From the NCBI GenBank assembly GCA_026826555.1, contig JAKSZT010053887.1, forward strand, positions 65,531,653 to 65,595,652: DNA of 64,000 nucleotides. The letters are read 5' to 3'. The notes under the pieces were generated by a model, which was given only the letters and a program-made list of their open reading frames with translations, was not told where the DNA came from and searched no databases. Origin of the DNA: Tolypeutes matacus (lineage: Eukaryota; Chordata; Mammalia; Cingulata; Chlamyphoridae). Numbering within the stretch: position 1 is the first letter of the stretch; the number at the start of each line of letters is the position of its first letter. The position numbers and the translations under genes were made by a program. Positions 10,909 through 23,159 of the stretch are shown piece by piece.

Positions 10909-11801
10909 GCACTTCACAGCCTTTACTTTGGAGAGAACCTCTTTTCGTCTTAGCCCAGAAGATTATAATCATCATCTCCAAGTGGTCATTAGTAAAATCT
11001 ATTCAATATAAAATCCACATATTATAGCATATTTTCCAAATAACTTTAATAGTACATTCTTCCAGATTGGAAAGAAAAAATAAATGTACAAATTAAATCA
11101 GGACATCTGGAACTTTCAAGATGATTGCCTAAGAATCATGTATAATAGGCACATTATAACTTTTTCAAAGAATAATTAAGCTCATGATCTTATTTATTCT
11201 CCATAATAAAAACTGACAGTGAAGTACAGTGGAAGAATTCTGGCCCAAGACACAGGAATCTAAGACCCCATTTGGCTTTGTTTCCAGAGGCACTTAACTT
11301 CACTTTGGAAAGTCACTTAATCTGAGTATGCAACTAAAGCTGAAAAATAACTCTGTTATTTTTACCTGTCTAACATCTAATGCTACTTCTTTTGATAGCA
11401 GAACAAGTTTCCTTTGGGGAAATAATTCCTAACCTATTTAGGATTTTATTTGGTTCAGATGAGAAAATGCCTTCTCACTGACTCAAGAGTTGGAGTCATA
11501 GCTTGGATGTCAGTGATTTGTTCATGAATGAATGTATGAACCAGTTATGGCAAACAACAGTCATACTTAGGAGTCATACTTAGGACTTTTGTTAGCACTA
11601 TGGGAAAGAGATGTTCTCTCTGGGATTAATAAGCTGGTAGAATATAAACCTAGGGATTTCTGGGCCAGCCATATGGACAGTCTGCCAGCAAATGAAGCTA
11701 ATGCAAAGGAAAATAGAATACCTACTGGGACAGACAGGGACTAGTTAATTTAACATGATTTTTTTTACTTTAGTGTTATCTGTTCAGAACATTTCTTTTT
11801 T
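10909..11801. other. No gene seen; MIR relic
   Basis: Positions 11215-11400 look like a diverged plus-strand MIR ('aaagtcacttaatctgagta'). The rest is unidentified; it is the pre-insertion locus of the large L1. Confidence 0.5.
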
Positions 11802-11815
11802 AAAAGTTAGTTTGA
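11802..11815 (+). repeat. Target-site duplication, left copy
   Basis: aaaagttagtttga, identical to 20014-20027 directly after the L1 poly(A). Marks the exact left end of the 8.2-kb L1. Confidence 0.97.
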
Positions 11816-13604
11816 AGGGGCTAAGATGGCGTTAGTGTAGGAAGGCACACACTACAAGCTCCCAGAGCAAGGCCGATTGTGGACGGGGTTTTGCCCAGGG
11901 GTCTGTGCCGTGCATGCGTGGAGTGAGAAGCTTGGGACATCTATCTGCGCGGATCAACGGCGTGGATGGAACAGTAGAGATTCGTGAGTTTTAAGGCTCC
12001 CCGTGGTGTTTGGCACAGACGGCTGAGCCCCGCGGTTAGGGAGGAAAAATAAAATAAAATAAAATGGCAATTTGGAGCCACGAGCAGGGCGAAAAAGTTT
12101 TATTTTCTGGGGATCTGGCTGCCTGGCGCCCCTTGGACCTTGTGTGAACAGAACAAACGAGCTAATCAGCACCCGGTGAACTGGAGGGGGGATTCTGGTC
12201 GAAGAACGGAGCTGATTTCCCTAGCCACCCAGGGATAAGACCCGGGCCGCTGTGGAGCCAGGAAGAAGGGACACTTCCCAAAAGAGGGAGGATTCTGTTG
12301 GAGGACAGGGAAGGGTATTTTATATTTTTAGACATCGATCTGGCTGCCTGCACTGCCCCATAGCTTTGGGGAGCAGATAAGCCGACCTGAAGCAGCATCA
12401 GGCTGAGAGCAGATGCAAATCTGCACTCAAACTAATTTACTTAGCAGCCCGGTGACGCTCGAGCTCAGCTCCAGAAGGGGCGGAATCCGCCGTCTTTAGC
12501 ACTCCTCACTGACTAACAACAGAGCTACAGCTCACCTGGGGAGTCCGGAAAGTGGGACGTGCTTGATTAATTTCCACGGGCCCAGTTAGGGTCCCTTCCG
12601 TAAGGGGGTTGGTCTAGAGGAGGAATTATTTTCTGTCCTGCATTTGGCTAAAAAAATAAAAATTAAAAAAAAAAAGTGAGGTCACCTCAACAAATGAAAA
12701 ATAGATTCTTTTTAATTTAGTTTAATAGCTAAAAGCTGCTTCAGGACCTGTATATAGAACCCTGTGGGGAAATTGATTGATAAACACAAGTCGGCAGGAA
12801 GGATCCACTTGGACCCTAGGGGAATCACTGACCCCCCTTAGCTCTGTTTGACTGCTTGCCTGTGTGGATCTTTGGTTTCTCTCTGTTTCTTTCTGGTCTC
12901 TTGTTATTCTTTCCTCTTTCCTCCCCCCTTCCTTTTTCCTTCTATTTTTTTTTATTTTTAAATAGGTGCTGCCAGCTAGTCGCTTCTTTGCTGGGCTTCT
13001 TTTACAGTAATTTCCCACTCACTATATATTGATTGTGTATTACAAACCATCGCTTATCCTTCTTGCATCTTTCTGCCTTCTGTTTTCTGTTGTGGCTCTT
13101 AGAGACAACATTTTTTCATAGGCCCACAATTTAAGGGTGTCAATTTCTATCCCATCTATTTTGTATTCTTCTTCTTTTTTTTAATTAATATTAACTTTAT
13201 CCTTTCAGACCTTTCTTTACTATTTCTCTCCTTCATAATTCTAGCCTTCTAAATCACTATATATATATTCCTCCATTTGTTTTCCCAGTCCATTGTAGGA
13301 ACTCCATATTTTTTCCTAGTACTCTACACTGCCTACACAAGTTAAATATTCATCTCATTAAGTCTCATTTTGCCCCTCTTCTAACTTTAATCAATATTAC
13401 TATTATCCTTCTGCCTTCCTTACATCTTTTGATTCCTCTGGCCCTAACCTTTTGCCTTCAAAGGAACATAGAAAGAAGCAAGGAAATAAAATAAGAAGAA
13501 AAACTGCCAAAGAGAAAACTTAACTCACACGCAGAACCAACAGCTAAATAAAATTCTAGAGCATAGAGAAAAGCTAATCAACTGAACAAACCCATCAAGA
13601 TAAT
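11816..13604 (+). promoter_or_regulatory. L1 5' UTR / internal promoter region
   Basis: About 1.79 kb between the left TSD and ORF1. The first ~650 bp are GC-rich with many CpGs, as expected of an L1 internal promoter; the last ~600 bp are pyrimidine-rich on the plus strand (12840-13440). Length and composition suit L1; no tandem monomers are visible. Confidence 0.8.
11822..11831 (+). promoter_or_regulatory. YY1-like site at the L1 start
   Basis: taagatggcg lies within the first 16 bp of the element. A CAAGATGGC-type YY1 box at the same place in primate L1 positions transcription initiation at +1. Here it supports the claim that the 5' end is complete. Binding itself is inferred. Confidence 0.65.
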
Positions 13605-14585
13605 ATGATGACCAGAGGGCAACAGAAAAATACAAATGACTCTGAGAAACTAGAAAACAAGGACCAGTCCAATGCACAAAATAAAAACCAGGAAGCAATG
13701 CAGAAAATCAAACAACTAATCAAAGTTATCCAAACAAATATTATGGACCAACTTAAAGAACTGAAGGAACAGATTAAGGATATAAAGAAGACACTGGGAG
13801 AACATACTGAAGAAATAGCTAATACGCCTAAAAAGGTAATGGATATGATGGTGAACAAAGGCACAAGCCAAGAAATGAAAAATACACTGGACTCACATGG
13901 CAGCAGATTTGAACAGGCAGAAGAAATAATTAGTGATATGGAAGAGAACACAGTTGAAATCAAAGAGATTGTAGAACAGATAGACAAAAAGATAGAAAAA
14001 ATCCAGCATGGTCTCAGGGAATTAACCGATAATACAAAACGCACAAACATACGCATTATGGGCATCCCAGAAGGAGAAGAGAAGGCAAAGGGAACAGAAG
14101 GAGTGTTGAAGGAAGTTATGGCTGAAAACTTCCCAACTCTATTGAGAGAGATGGATGTGCAGATCCAGGAAGCACAGCGCACCCCAAATAGTATAAATCC
14201 CAACAGGCCAACTCCAAGACATATACTTGTCAAACTGTCCAATGCTCAAGACAAAGAGAAAATACTCAAGGCAGCAAGAGAAAAGAGAACCATCACATAC
14301 AAGGGAAGCACAATAAGATTAAGTGCTGATTTCTCAGCTGAAACCATGGAGGCAAGAAGACAGTGGTATGACATAGTCAAAACACTAAAAGAAAAAAACT
14401 TCCAGCCACGAATTCTCTATCCAGCAAAATTGGCATTCAAAAATGATGGAGAGTTCAAAATATTAACAGATAAACAGCAATTAAGAGAGTATGTCAAGAA
14501 GAAACCAGTCCTTCAAGAAATACTAAAGGAATCTCTACAAGTTGAAAGGAAAAAACAAAGGAGAGAGAGTTGGAGGAGAGTTTAA
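13605..14585 (+). CDS. ORF1p: L1 ORF1 protein (RNA-binding chaperone), intact frame
   Basis: 326 codons, uninterrupted, close to the 338 residues of human ORF1p. The protein binds L1 RNA as a trimer and packages it into a cytoplasmic ribonucleoprotein. Residues ~25-140 are Lys/Glu/Gln-rich with a heptad-like pattern (trimeric coiled coil). An RRM-like domain opens at residues 147-153 (TNIRIMG). The C-terminal domain includes ARRQW at 250-254, where the paired arginines match those needed for RNA binding in the human protein, and YPAKLAF from 272. The basic tail ends with several Arg. ATG at 13605 is followed by a second ATG at once; either could start. A 64-nt gap separates it from ORF2, much as in human L1. 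Long antisense frames over it are shadows. Class certain; whether it is transcribed is unknown. Confidence 0.93.
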   Translation: MMTRGQQKNTNDSEKLENKDQSNAQNKNQEAMQKIKQLIKVIQTNIMDQLKELKEQIKDIKKTLGEHTEEIANTPKKVMDMMVNKGTSQEMKNTLDSHGSRFEQAEEIISDMEENTVEIKEIVEQIDKKIEKIQHGLRELTDNTKRTNIRIMGIPEGEEKAKGTEGVLKEVMAENFPTLLREMDVQIQEAQRTPNSINPNRPTPRHILVKLSNAQDKEKILKAAREKRTITYKGSTIRLSADFSAETMEARRQWYDIVKTLKEKNFQPRILYPAKLAFKNDGEFKILTDKQQLREYVKKKPVLQEILKESLQVERKKQRRESWRRV

Positions 14586-14649
14586 AAACAACTGAAAACT
14601 CAAAAAGAGAAACAAAACAACATATGACATACATTAACCCAAAGAAAAA

Positions 14650-17600
14650 ATGGCTGAAGTAAGAAAATCGTTATGAATAATAACACTGAATGTTAATGGA
14701 TTAAATTCACCAATCAAAAGACACAGATTGGCAGAATGGATAAGAAAATATGATCCATCTATATGCTGTCTACAAGAAACCCACCTTCGACCCAGGGATA
14801 CAAGGAGGCTGAAAGTGAATGGCTGGAAAACCATTTTACAAGCTAACAATAGCCAAAAAAGGGCAGGAGTAGCTATTCTAATATCAGACAAAATAGACTT
14901 TAAATGCAAAACTATTGTAAGAGACGAAGATGGACACTACATATTAGTAAAAGGAGTAATCTCTCAAGAAGAGAGAACAATCATAAACATTTATGCACCT
15001 AATCGAGGTGCCTCAAAATACGTGCGGCAAACTCTGGAAAAACTAAAGGAGAAATAAATTCCTCTACAATTATAGCAGGGGACTTCAACACACCACTATC
15101 ATCATTAGACAGAACATCTGGGCAGAGAATCAACAAAGAAACTAAGGCACACAACAATACATTAGAAGATTTGGACTTAATAGACATATACAGAACACTA
15201 CACCCAAATACAGCAGGATTTACATTCTTCTCGAGTGCACATGGAACATACTCCAAAATAGACCACATGCTAGGGCACAAAACAACACTCAATGAATTCA
15301 GAAAGATTGAGATTATACAAAGTAATTTCTCTGACCACAACGGAATGAAGTTGGAAATCACTAAGGGCCAGAGAAACAGGTTAGGCACAAGGATATGGAA
15401 GTTAAACAACACACTCTTAGACAAACAGTGGGTCAAAGAGGAAATTTCAAAAGAAATCAGTAACTACCTTGAAACTAATGAAAATAACGACACAACATAT
15501 CAAAACCTATGGGATGCAGTGAAAGCAGTCCTGAGAGGGAAGTTCATAGGCATAAATTCATATATTAAAAAAGAAGAAAGAGCTAAAATTGAAGACCTAA
15601 CTGCACACTTGGAGGAATTGGAAAAACAACAACAAACTAAACCTAAAGGAAGTAGAAAACAGGAAATAACAAAGATTAGAGCAGAACTAAATGAAATAGA
15701 GAATAAGAAAGCACTGGAAACAATAAACAAAACCAAAAGCTGGTTCTTCGAGAATATCAACAAAATTGACAAACCCTTAGCCAGACTAACAAAGAAAAAG
15801 AGAGAACAGATGCAAATACATAAAATAAGGAATGAGCAAGGTGATATCACTACTGACCCCACAGAAATAAAGAGTATCATAAGAGGATACTTTGAAAAAT
15901 TATATGCCAACAAGAATGACAATTTAGAGGAAATGGACAAGTTTCTAGAAACCCACAAACAGTCGACATTGATGAAAGAAGAAATAGATGAACTCAACAG
16001 CCCAATTACAAGTAAAGAGATAGACTCAGTCATTAAAAACCTCCCAACTAAGAAGAGTCCAGGACCAGATGGCTTCACGACTGAATTCTACCAAACATTC
16101 CGGAAAGAGCTAACACCAATTCTACTTAAGCTCTTCCAAAAAATAGAAGTAGAAGGAATATTACCTAACTCATATTATGATGCCAACATTACCCTAATAT
16201 CAAAACCAAATAAAGATACCACAAGAAAGGAAAATTAAAGACCAATTTCTCTAATGAACCTAGATGCTAAAATCCTTAACAAAATACTTGCTAATCACAT
16301 TTAACAACATATCAAAAGGATTATACACCATGACCAAGTGGGTTTCATCCCAGGTATGCAAGGATGGTTCAATATAAGAAAATCAATCAATGTAATACAC
16401 CACATAAACAGACTGAAAGAAAAAAATCACATGATCATCTCTATAGATGCAGAAAAAGCATTCGAGAAAATACAGCACTCTTTCCTCATAAAACCACTAC
16501 AAAAGATAGGAATAGATGGAAACTTTCTGAAAATGATAAAGGGTACATATGAAAAACCCAAAGCTAACATCATTTTCAACGGTGAAATCCTAAAAGCCTT
16601 CCCTCTGAGATCGGGAATAAGACAAGGATGCCCACTATCACCACTCCTATTTAACATTGTCTTAGAAGTACTTGCACGAGCACTGAGACAAGAAAAGGAC
16701 ATAAAAGGCATCCAGATTGGAAAAGAAGAAGTAAAAATTTCATTATTTGCAGACGACATGATCCTATACAAAGAAAGCCCTGAGAAATCGACAAGGCTTC
16801 TAGAACTAATAAAGGAGTTCAGTAATGTTGCAGGCTATAAGATCAATGCTCAAAAATCAGTAGCATTTCTATACACCAATAACGAGCAAACTGAGGAGGA
16901 AATCAGGAAAAAAATACCATTTACAATAGTAAATAAAAGAATCAAATACCTAGGAATAAATTTAACTAAAGATGTAAAGGACTTATATACAGAAAACTAC
17001 ACAACACTGTTAAAGGAAATCAAAGAAGGTTTAAATAAATGGAAAAATATTCCCTGTTCATGGATAGGAAGACTAAACATCAAGATGTCTATCCTACCCA
17101 AACTAATCTACAGATTTAATGCAATCCCAATAAAAGTCAACACTATATTTTTTAAGGAACTGGAAAAACTAACCACAAAATATATTTGGAGAGGCAAGAG
17201 GCCTCAAATTGCCAAAGATATATTGAAAAAGAAAAATGAAGTTGGAGGTATCACATTACCTGACTTTAAAACATAATACAAAGCTACAGTGATCAAAACT
17301 GCGTGGTATTGGCACAAGGATAGACCTACTGACCAATGGAACCGAATTGAGAGTTCTGATATAGATCCTCACATATACAGTCATCTGATATTTGACAAGG
17401 CCACAAAGCCCACTCAGTTGGGAGAGAGTGGCCTCTTTAACAAGTGGTGCTTGGAGAACTGGATATCCATATCCAAAAGAATGAGAGAAGAATACCATCT
17501 CACACCTTATACAAAAATCAACTCAAGATGGATCAAAGATCTAAATATAAGAGCCAAAACCATAAAAACCTTGGAAGATAATGTAGGGAAGCATCTACAG

Positions 17601-17665
17601 GACCTTGTAATAGGAAATGGTTTCATGAACTTCACAGCCAAAGCACGAGCAGCAAGAGAAAAAAT
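14650..17665 (+). pseudogene. ORF2p: L1 ORF2 (endonuclease / reverse transcriptase), inactivated
   Basis: The endonuclease domain shows NVNGLN, QETH (14773-14784), GDFN (15078-15089), IDH (15258-15266) and SDH (15330-15338), the metal and catalytic residues of APE-like L1 nucleases. The reverse transcriptase follows: IDAEKAF with the first catalytic Asp at 16446-16448, RQGCPLSP, and FADD at 16746-16757. The Cys-rich C-terminus would fall in the sequence gap. Visible lesions: in-frame TGA at 14674-14676 just after the likely ATG at 14650; a one-base frameshift near 15045 (frame resumes in the next phase before GDFN); TAA at 16236-16238, 16302-16304 and 17274-17276. All catalytic motifs remain recognisable, so inactivation came by small mutations after insertion. 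The start at 14650 is chosen because it gives a 64-nt inter-ORF spacer and keeps the frame of NVNGLN. Confidence 0.93.
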
Positions 17666-18065
17666 NNNNNNNNNNNNNNNNNNNNNNNNNNNNNNNNNNN
17701 NNNNNNNNNNNNNNNNNNNNNNNNNNNNNNNNNNNNNNNNNNNNNNNNNNNNNNNNNNNNNNNNNNNNNNNNNNNNNNNNNNNNNNNNNNNNNNNNNNNN
17801 NNNNNNNNNNNNNNNNNNNNNNNNNNNNNNNNNNNNNNNNNNNNNNNNNNNNNNNNNNNNNNNNNNNNNNNNNNNNNNNNNNNNNNNNNNNNNNNNNNNN
17901 NNNNNNNNNNNNNNNNNNNNNNNNNNNNNNNNNNNNNNNNNNNNNNNNNNNNNNNNNNNNNNNNNNNNNNNNNNNNNNNNNNNNNNNNNNNNNNNNNNNN
18001 NNNNNNNNNNNNNNNNNNNNNNNNNNNNNNNNNNNNNNNNNNNNNNNNNNNNNNNNNNNNNNNNN
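17666..18065. other. Assembly gap (400 N)
   Basis: Exactly 400 unresolved bases in the L1, between ORF2 and the 3' UTR. The round size suggests an estimated rather than measured gap. It hides the ORF2 C-terminus. Confidence 1.
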
Positions 18066-20013
18066 TATGTATATTTTTTTAAAGGCATTTCCTTTGCCTT
18101 TTTGCCCATTTTTTGAATGTCCCAATCTGCTAATTATATTTTATATTATTTTATTTTTTGTTTGATTATTTGTTTGTTTTTTTCCCCCTGAGTTTCCTTA
18201 TGTTTGTCTCTTGCATGTAAGCTTATCATACTTGTTTCTTTTTCCTAGTAAGTGTATTTGATTATTTTATGGACTACATGTTCATGGAGGATTTGGATCA
18301 CAGAAGGGTTACAATGGGTACTGCAGGGGATTATTGGTGGGGGGTGTCTCGGAGGGGGGTTTCATGGAATTAGTTCATCTGAATATACATGAAAGATATA
18401 CAAAATCGTTCAAAAGATCAAAAGATGGGGCATGGTCATGATGGGTGGACAATCACACAATAAATGAAGGAATCTGAATTCCTAGCCTGGAGAGCTCTGC
18501 CACAGTATCCAAGGGAGCAGCAATAGTCCTCTGAGTGCAAGGACAGTGTCTGTCAAAAGAGGATGACCCACTGATGTGTTCTTTTTATTGATGACTACCC
18601 TTTTGAGTCTTTGCTCTTGTAACTGAGACTTAGCCTGCAGTTGTGGGGTGCCTAAGCATTGCCACCTGGGAGCCTCCTTGTTGTTCAAATGTGGCCTCTC
18701 TCTAAGCCAAACTCAGCATATGAATGCATTACCTTCCCCCCAACGTGGGACATGACTCCCGGGGATGAGCCTCCCTGGCAACGAGGGATTAATACCAAGT
18801 GCAACTGGCAACACAACTGGAAAAAGACCTTGAATTAAAGGGGAAAAAGGTAAAGACAAATGAGTTCAAGTGGCTAAGAGACTTCAAAGAGAGTCGGGAG
18901 GTCATCCCAGAGGTAACTCTTACGCATACCTCAGTTGGAGCTCATAGAACATCTAAGTGCCTATCACCCCACACAGAGGGGCTTCTGAGAGCTCTGGAGA
19001 CACCCAGGTCCTATATAAGTGGGGATAGCCCCAGAGACTGATGCCTTATCAGTGGGCTCTATTTTGGAATCTGTGCTCCTGAGAGTGACAGAATTGGACT
19101 CAAATAAGTCCTCCCTGCACATGGTTCATCAGTCCCTTCTATTCAAACCTGTATGTCATGCTGAAGTTCTTAGGTATACTTCCAGAGACTGGAGCCTCTG
19201 GCCTACCTATATGCCAGGTGTGCGTGGAATCTCGGTGGAGCTGCAACTCCTACCCTACAGCTCAATGGACTCATCCAAGTCACCTGGCGAGGAGAAAACG
19301 ATGGGCAATGGCCATCCCAGGGAATGGAGAGGGCCTGCATCTGCAGGCAGGATCATCCCACCCACCATATCCATGGGATATAAGCCCTCTCTCACTTGGA
19401 GGTGGAGTAGACATCACCATCCCAGTCCCCTCAGGATTGGGGGAAGAGCTATGGACTAGAGTGGACTTGATGGTATTCTGTTGTTCACATATGGTGATTC
19501 TAGCAATGAAAGAAATTATAACAATGAGGTGGAGCCAGTGGCCACTAGACACTTTTGGGGCAGGGAGGGGATGAGCAGTTGAAATACAGCGGCTTCTTTG
19601 GGATTTGGAGGTTGTACTGAGTACCTTTGTGGCAACGGATGTAGGCCATTTTAAATCAGCACACACCACTCACAACTGTGTGGGAGAGAGTGTTGTCTAC
19701 GGTGTGAACTGTGGTCTATGGTTGGTGGCAAGGCCCCAGGATGTGTAAGTCCATTGAGGGTGGTGGGCCACACTTGTGGGAGATGTTTGTGTGGGATGTG
19801 GTGGGAGGTGTGGGAGGTGGGCAACATGGGAATCCCAGTGGGTTCTGAGTAATATTTTGGGTATCTAAGCACTTCTTAAAATATATTTATATATATACAT
19901 AAATAACATTTTTGTAAGCAAATGCACATATATGCATATATATTTATATATCATTTTGCAAATGTTGGTATGTATTGTGAAAATTTTGATTTTTACCCAC
20001 AATAAAAAAAAAA
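18066..20013 (+). other. L1 3' UTR with G-rich tract and poly(A) signal
   Basis: About 1.95 kb, non-coding. It includes three G runs in 35 bp (18326-18329, 18339-18344, 18354-18359), like the G-rich polypurine tracts of other mammalian L1 3' UTRs. AATAAA at 20001-20006 precedes the poly(A). Open frames here (for example 19019-19459) recur only in other copies of this 3' UTR and lack protein signatures. Pieces occur at 687-942, 1200-1408 and 10727-10894. Confidence 0.85.
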
Positions 20014-20027
20014 AAAAGTTAGTTTGA
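20014..20027 (+). repeat. Target-site duplication, right copy
   Basis: aaaagttagtttga, identical to 11802-11815; the host sequence continues after it. Confidence 0.97.
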
Positions 20028-20204
20028 GTGGGATTCTGTTATTTGCAAGAGGGAAAGTCATGAATTCTATACTATCTTCCCTTTCAAAATTTAGAATTAA
20101 CTAAATGGTGATTCCCCAAGTTAAAACACTGTAATGCAGACTCTCAGAGGAAGTAAATAAATCCAGAATCTAACTTTTTTAACTACAGGGATCTTTTTTT
20201 CCCC

Positions 20205-20285
20205 CACAGCTATTTACCAGGACCAAGAATAGTACCTGGCATGTCATAAATGCTTAAATATTTGTTGATTGAATGAGTGATTGGT
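20205..20285 (+). mobile_element. MIR/L2-like relic
   Basis: 'agtacctggcatgtcataaatgctt' type text (split here) followed by 'tttgttgattgaatgagtg' is the usual 3' end of an ancient MIR or L2 copy. Short and diverged. Confidence 0.5.
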
Positions 20286-20296
20286 TTTCATCTTAA

Positions 20297-20715
20297 AATG
20301 ATGTGGCTGATTGAATTATTTAATCTAGAAAGAAAACATGTTTTTACTCTTAATCCCATTATTTGATTGTGAAGCCATTGTAAATAGGATCTTTTGAATG
20401 TCATTTTTATTTAAGGTGTGGCCAGCTGAAACAGGATGGGTCTTAATTCTACTACTAAAATCCTTTAAAAAGAGAAAGCCATGGGTTGGGGGAAGCTGGA
20501 AACTGAAAGTCAATGGAACCAGGAAGAGAAAGGAGGGGGACTTTGACATGTGATGGGAAAGCCAAGAAACCACAACGATCTACTGTCAACCAGAATGCTA
20601 TCAACCCTAGGAGGCAAGCCTTCTAGTTTCTGAAACTATGAGACAATAAATTCTTGTGGTTAAACCAACCCATTGTGTTTTATTCACATCCTGGGAAACC
20701 TATCAGAAGACTAAC
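20297..20715 (+). mobile_element. MaLR-type LTR
   Basis: Plus-strand LTR: starts near 'gtggctgattgaattattta', passes 'gtggccagctgaaacaggat', and has the diagnostic end 'gagacaataaattcttgtgg' (AATAAA signal) then 'ctgggaaacctatcagaaga'. Solitary, about 420 bp. Confidence 0.72.
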
Positions 20716-23155
20716 AGAAAAACTAAAGTAATATCATTTATTTACAACTGAATTTTTTACTAAATTAAGTCTTATATTTACTTTACCATCAACCTTCCCA
20801 AAACAATTTGGAGACTCCGGGTGTCATCTTTATTTTCATGAAATTTCAAAACGCAGACAACTCTCTACTATACTTTCTTGTGTGGCTGACCATGAACAGA
20901 GTTATCATAGCTATAAAGGTCTAAAACATGCGTTCTATCACAAGTTGGACTTTACTTGAGCACACAATATTCACATGTTTATATTGTGCATGGATATTGT
21001 TCATGGTATTCAAATATTCATTAAGCATCAACAATATGTTAGGAATTTTTCTACTGTAATATATTATAGTAGAAATAACAAAATGATGCCTTGATTTCCT
21101 CACCCAATAGAGATAAACAATATAATGCTAACAGGGTTTTGCAAGGGTAAAAAGGTTAAAATATAATTATTTATATGGCAATGCATTTTAAACTGTAAAT
21201 ACTATGTGCATCTAAGGTTTCTTTAGGCCGCCTCATATTAGGACTTAAAATTGGGTCTTATTTCATGGTCATGAGTATCACAATGTTCCGGGAAGGACCA
21301 TTTCCATAGAATATGGTGTAAATGGCTTCCCCTAGAAACAGCTGTAGGAGGCTCCATTCATCCCAGGAATAAAGAGTTGCTGCCCTAAGTCACACCAAGA
21401 GTAATGACCATTTATCTCAATTATCCCCTCACTTTGCTGTCACCAAAACTTCAGTTCCACTTCAAATCTCCTAAAGCATATGTAAATTCCCAAAGGTTAC
21501 TTTATATATACTCATGAATAAGTCCTGTCACTACATGGATTCTGCCTCTTTTTGGTCTCTAAATTCAACTTGCCACAGGGTTGGCGGTTTGCCTGTTGCC
21601 TTAAAAAAACAGGAAGGCACTTTTACTCATACCCTGTCCCCCATGGCTGAACTGCCTCCACCATGTCTTGGATCACTTTTTCTAATCTCTACTGCTGTCA
21701 CTGGCACCATCGCCTCCCCTGGGCATTATTACTGCCTCATCCTCGGACAGGAACATCCATCCCTGAGAGATGGTTATCTTACAGCGCCAATGTGAATCTT
21801 GAAGAAGGATGAAAAAAAGAAGCAAAGTCATTATTTCAAGGCTTTATTAAATCATGGAAACATGGAGACAGCTCATGACTGTCCTATGGGATAAAAAAAA
21901 AAAAAAAAAAAGCTTAAAGCCTTTCTAAGATAAATTGATGATAGTCAGGTAAAGTTCAGCTTTTTTTTGGAAAATTTTCATTATTCAATTTCTCAAAAGA
22001 TAAGGAAACTGAGGTTGTGTTAATCATAGAATGAGATGCAGAGACAGCAGGCCTGTGTCTGTGGTTTAGTAGCGGTTGATCAATTGGGATTAGGAATAGA
22101 GATGGGTAGGGACAGTTTGGAGCTATGTTCTTGCCAGCATCAGTAGAAATTTTTTAGGACCTCAATATCTTTCACTTTCTGAACACCTTGGATTCTCCAT
22201 GGACACTGTGTTTAATGCAGAACGGAAGAAAATGCCTCTCTCACTTTTGTTGTTATATTTTGTCACATGGTTATTATAGTGCCTAATAGTCTACATCCCT
22301 CAAACCCTCAGGGGACTTAGACATGACTCCTTTGGCATCTGGGCTAAGGACTAATTATTTGATAGCCACAATATTGCACATAAAATCATCTCTCCCTACT
22401 TAGATCTAAGGCTTTGTTAATAGAGGATGCTTGTTCCTGTGTCCCCCTCTTACCTTAAAACAATTTTTTCCTCAAATGTTCTCCAGTCCTCTGACATACC
22501 AATCCCCTTGACATATTCTGCAGGTCCAAATCCCAGTGTTGGCTGAAACTAAAGCTCTAGATGAGACATACACACACTTTTCTTCTACAACCTAACAATC
22601 ATATTTGATATTTAATGAACTGCTACAACATTATTATTGTCCTCCTCATCATAATAGAGGCTCCTTTTAAGAGATAAGAATGACTTTGCTATAAATCTGC
22701 CTATCATTGAGGTTCACATATAATAACTAACATAGGGTAAAGGACAAACTCGATTTTAGAGACAGAGTAATGCATTTGTTCAACTGCTTCCACTTTGTAA
22801 TAACATCTTTAGCAGAAACTCCAGCTTGCCCTTCTGTTTGCAAGTTCTGGTCAATACCTGGAGTAATGGTCTTGTCAATAGGCTGGCTTAAACATCAAAG
22901 CTTTGTGGGGTCAGAGAAAATGCTCATTGAAAAAGGAACTGACTACACGGTATACCTGAATGTGTTGGTACTTCTAAATAAATATGTAAGCTCATCTGGA
23001 TTGATGATACATTGGACAATATCTTGCAGGGTTAGAGTAGAAAATTAAATACACATAGATTGCACACTGATAAAGGGTGAGTGCTCTTTCTATTGCTCAG
23101 TGTGATTTAAATCTTATTATAGCTAGAATAATTCTTTTTTCCCTCATTATAAATT
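20716..23155. other. Mostly unidentified single-copy-like DNA
   Basis: No splice-bounded or conserved-looking coding frame. Positions 21965-22085 resemble a minus-strand MIR ('aaggaaactgaggttgtg'). A 93-codon frame at 21514-21795 has no recognisable domain. Confidence 0.5.
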
Positions 23156-23159
23156 AATA

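Larger units (their letters stand above)
11816..20013 (+). mobile_element. Near full-length L1 retrotransposon (8.2 kb incl. gap)
   Basis: Complete structural order: G-rich start with a YY1-like box, ~1.8-kb 5' UTR, ORF1, 64-nt spacer, ORF2, ~1.9-kb 3' UTR, AATAAA and poly(A), all inside a perfect 14-bp TSD. ORF1 is open throughout. ORF2 carries several stops and a frameshift and is interrupted by 400 unresolved bases (17666-18065). At least two other insertions in the window (687-942 and 10727-10894) share this 3' end, so the subfamily has been active repeatedly here. This copy cannot make a full ORF2 protein. Its perfect TSD but multiple ORF2 lesions suggest moderate age. Confidence 0.96.

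Noticed and set aside
13595..14242. 215-codon antisense frame opposite L1 ORF1
   Set aside because: A shadow of the A-rich, stop-poor complement of ORF1; Ser/Phe/Leu/Ile-rich with no family.
17289..18125. Frames of 176-275 codons spanning the N gap
   Set aside because: Most codons are unresolved bases; only the left ~125 codons are real and belong to ORF2.
18799..19041. Related 65-80 codon frames at 1218-1415 and 18799-19041 as a conserved small protein
   Set aside because: They match because both are pieces of the same L1 3' UTR; the frame is incidental.
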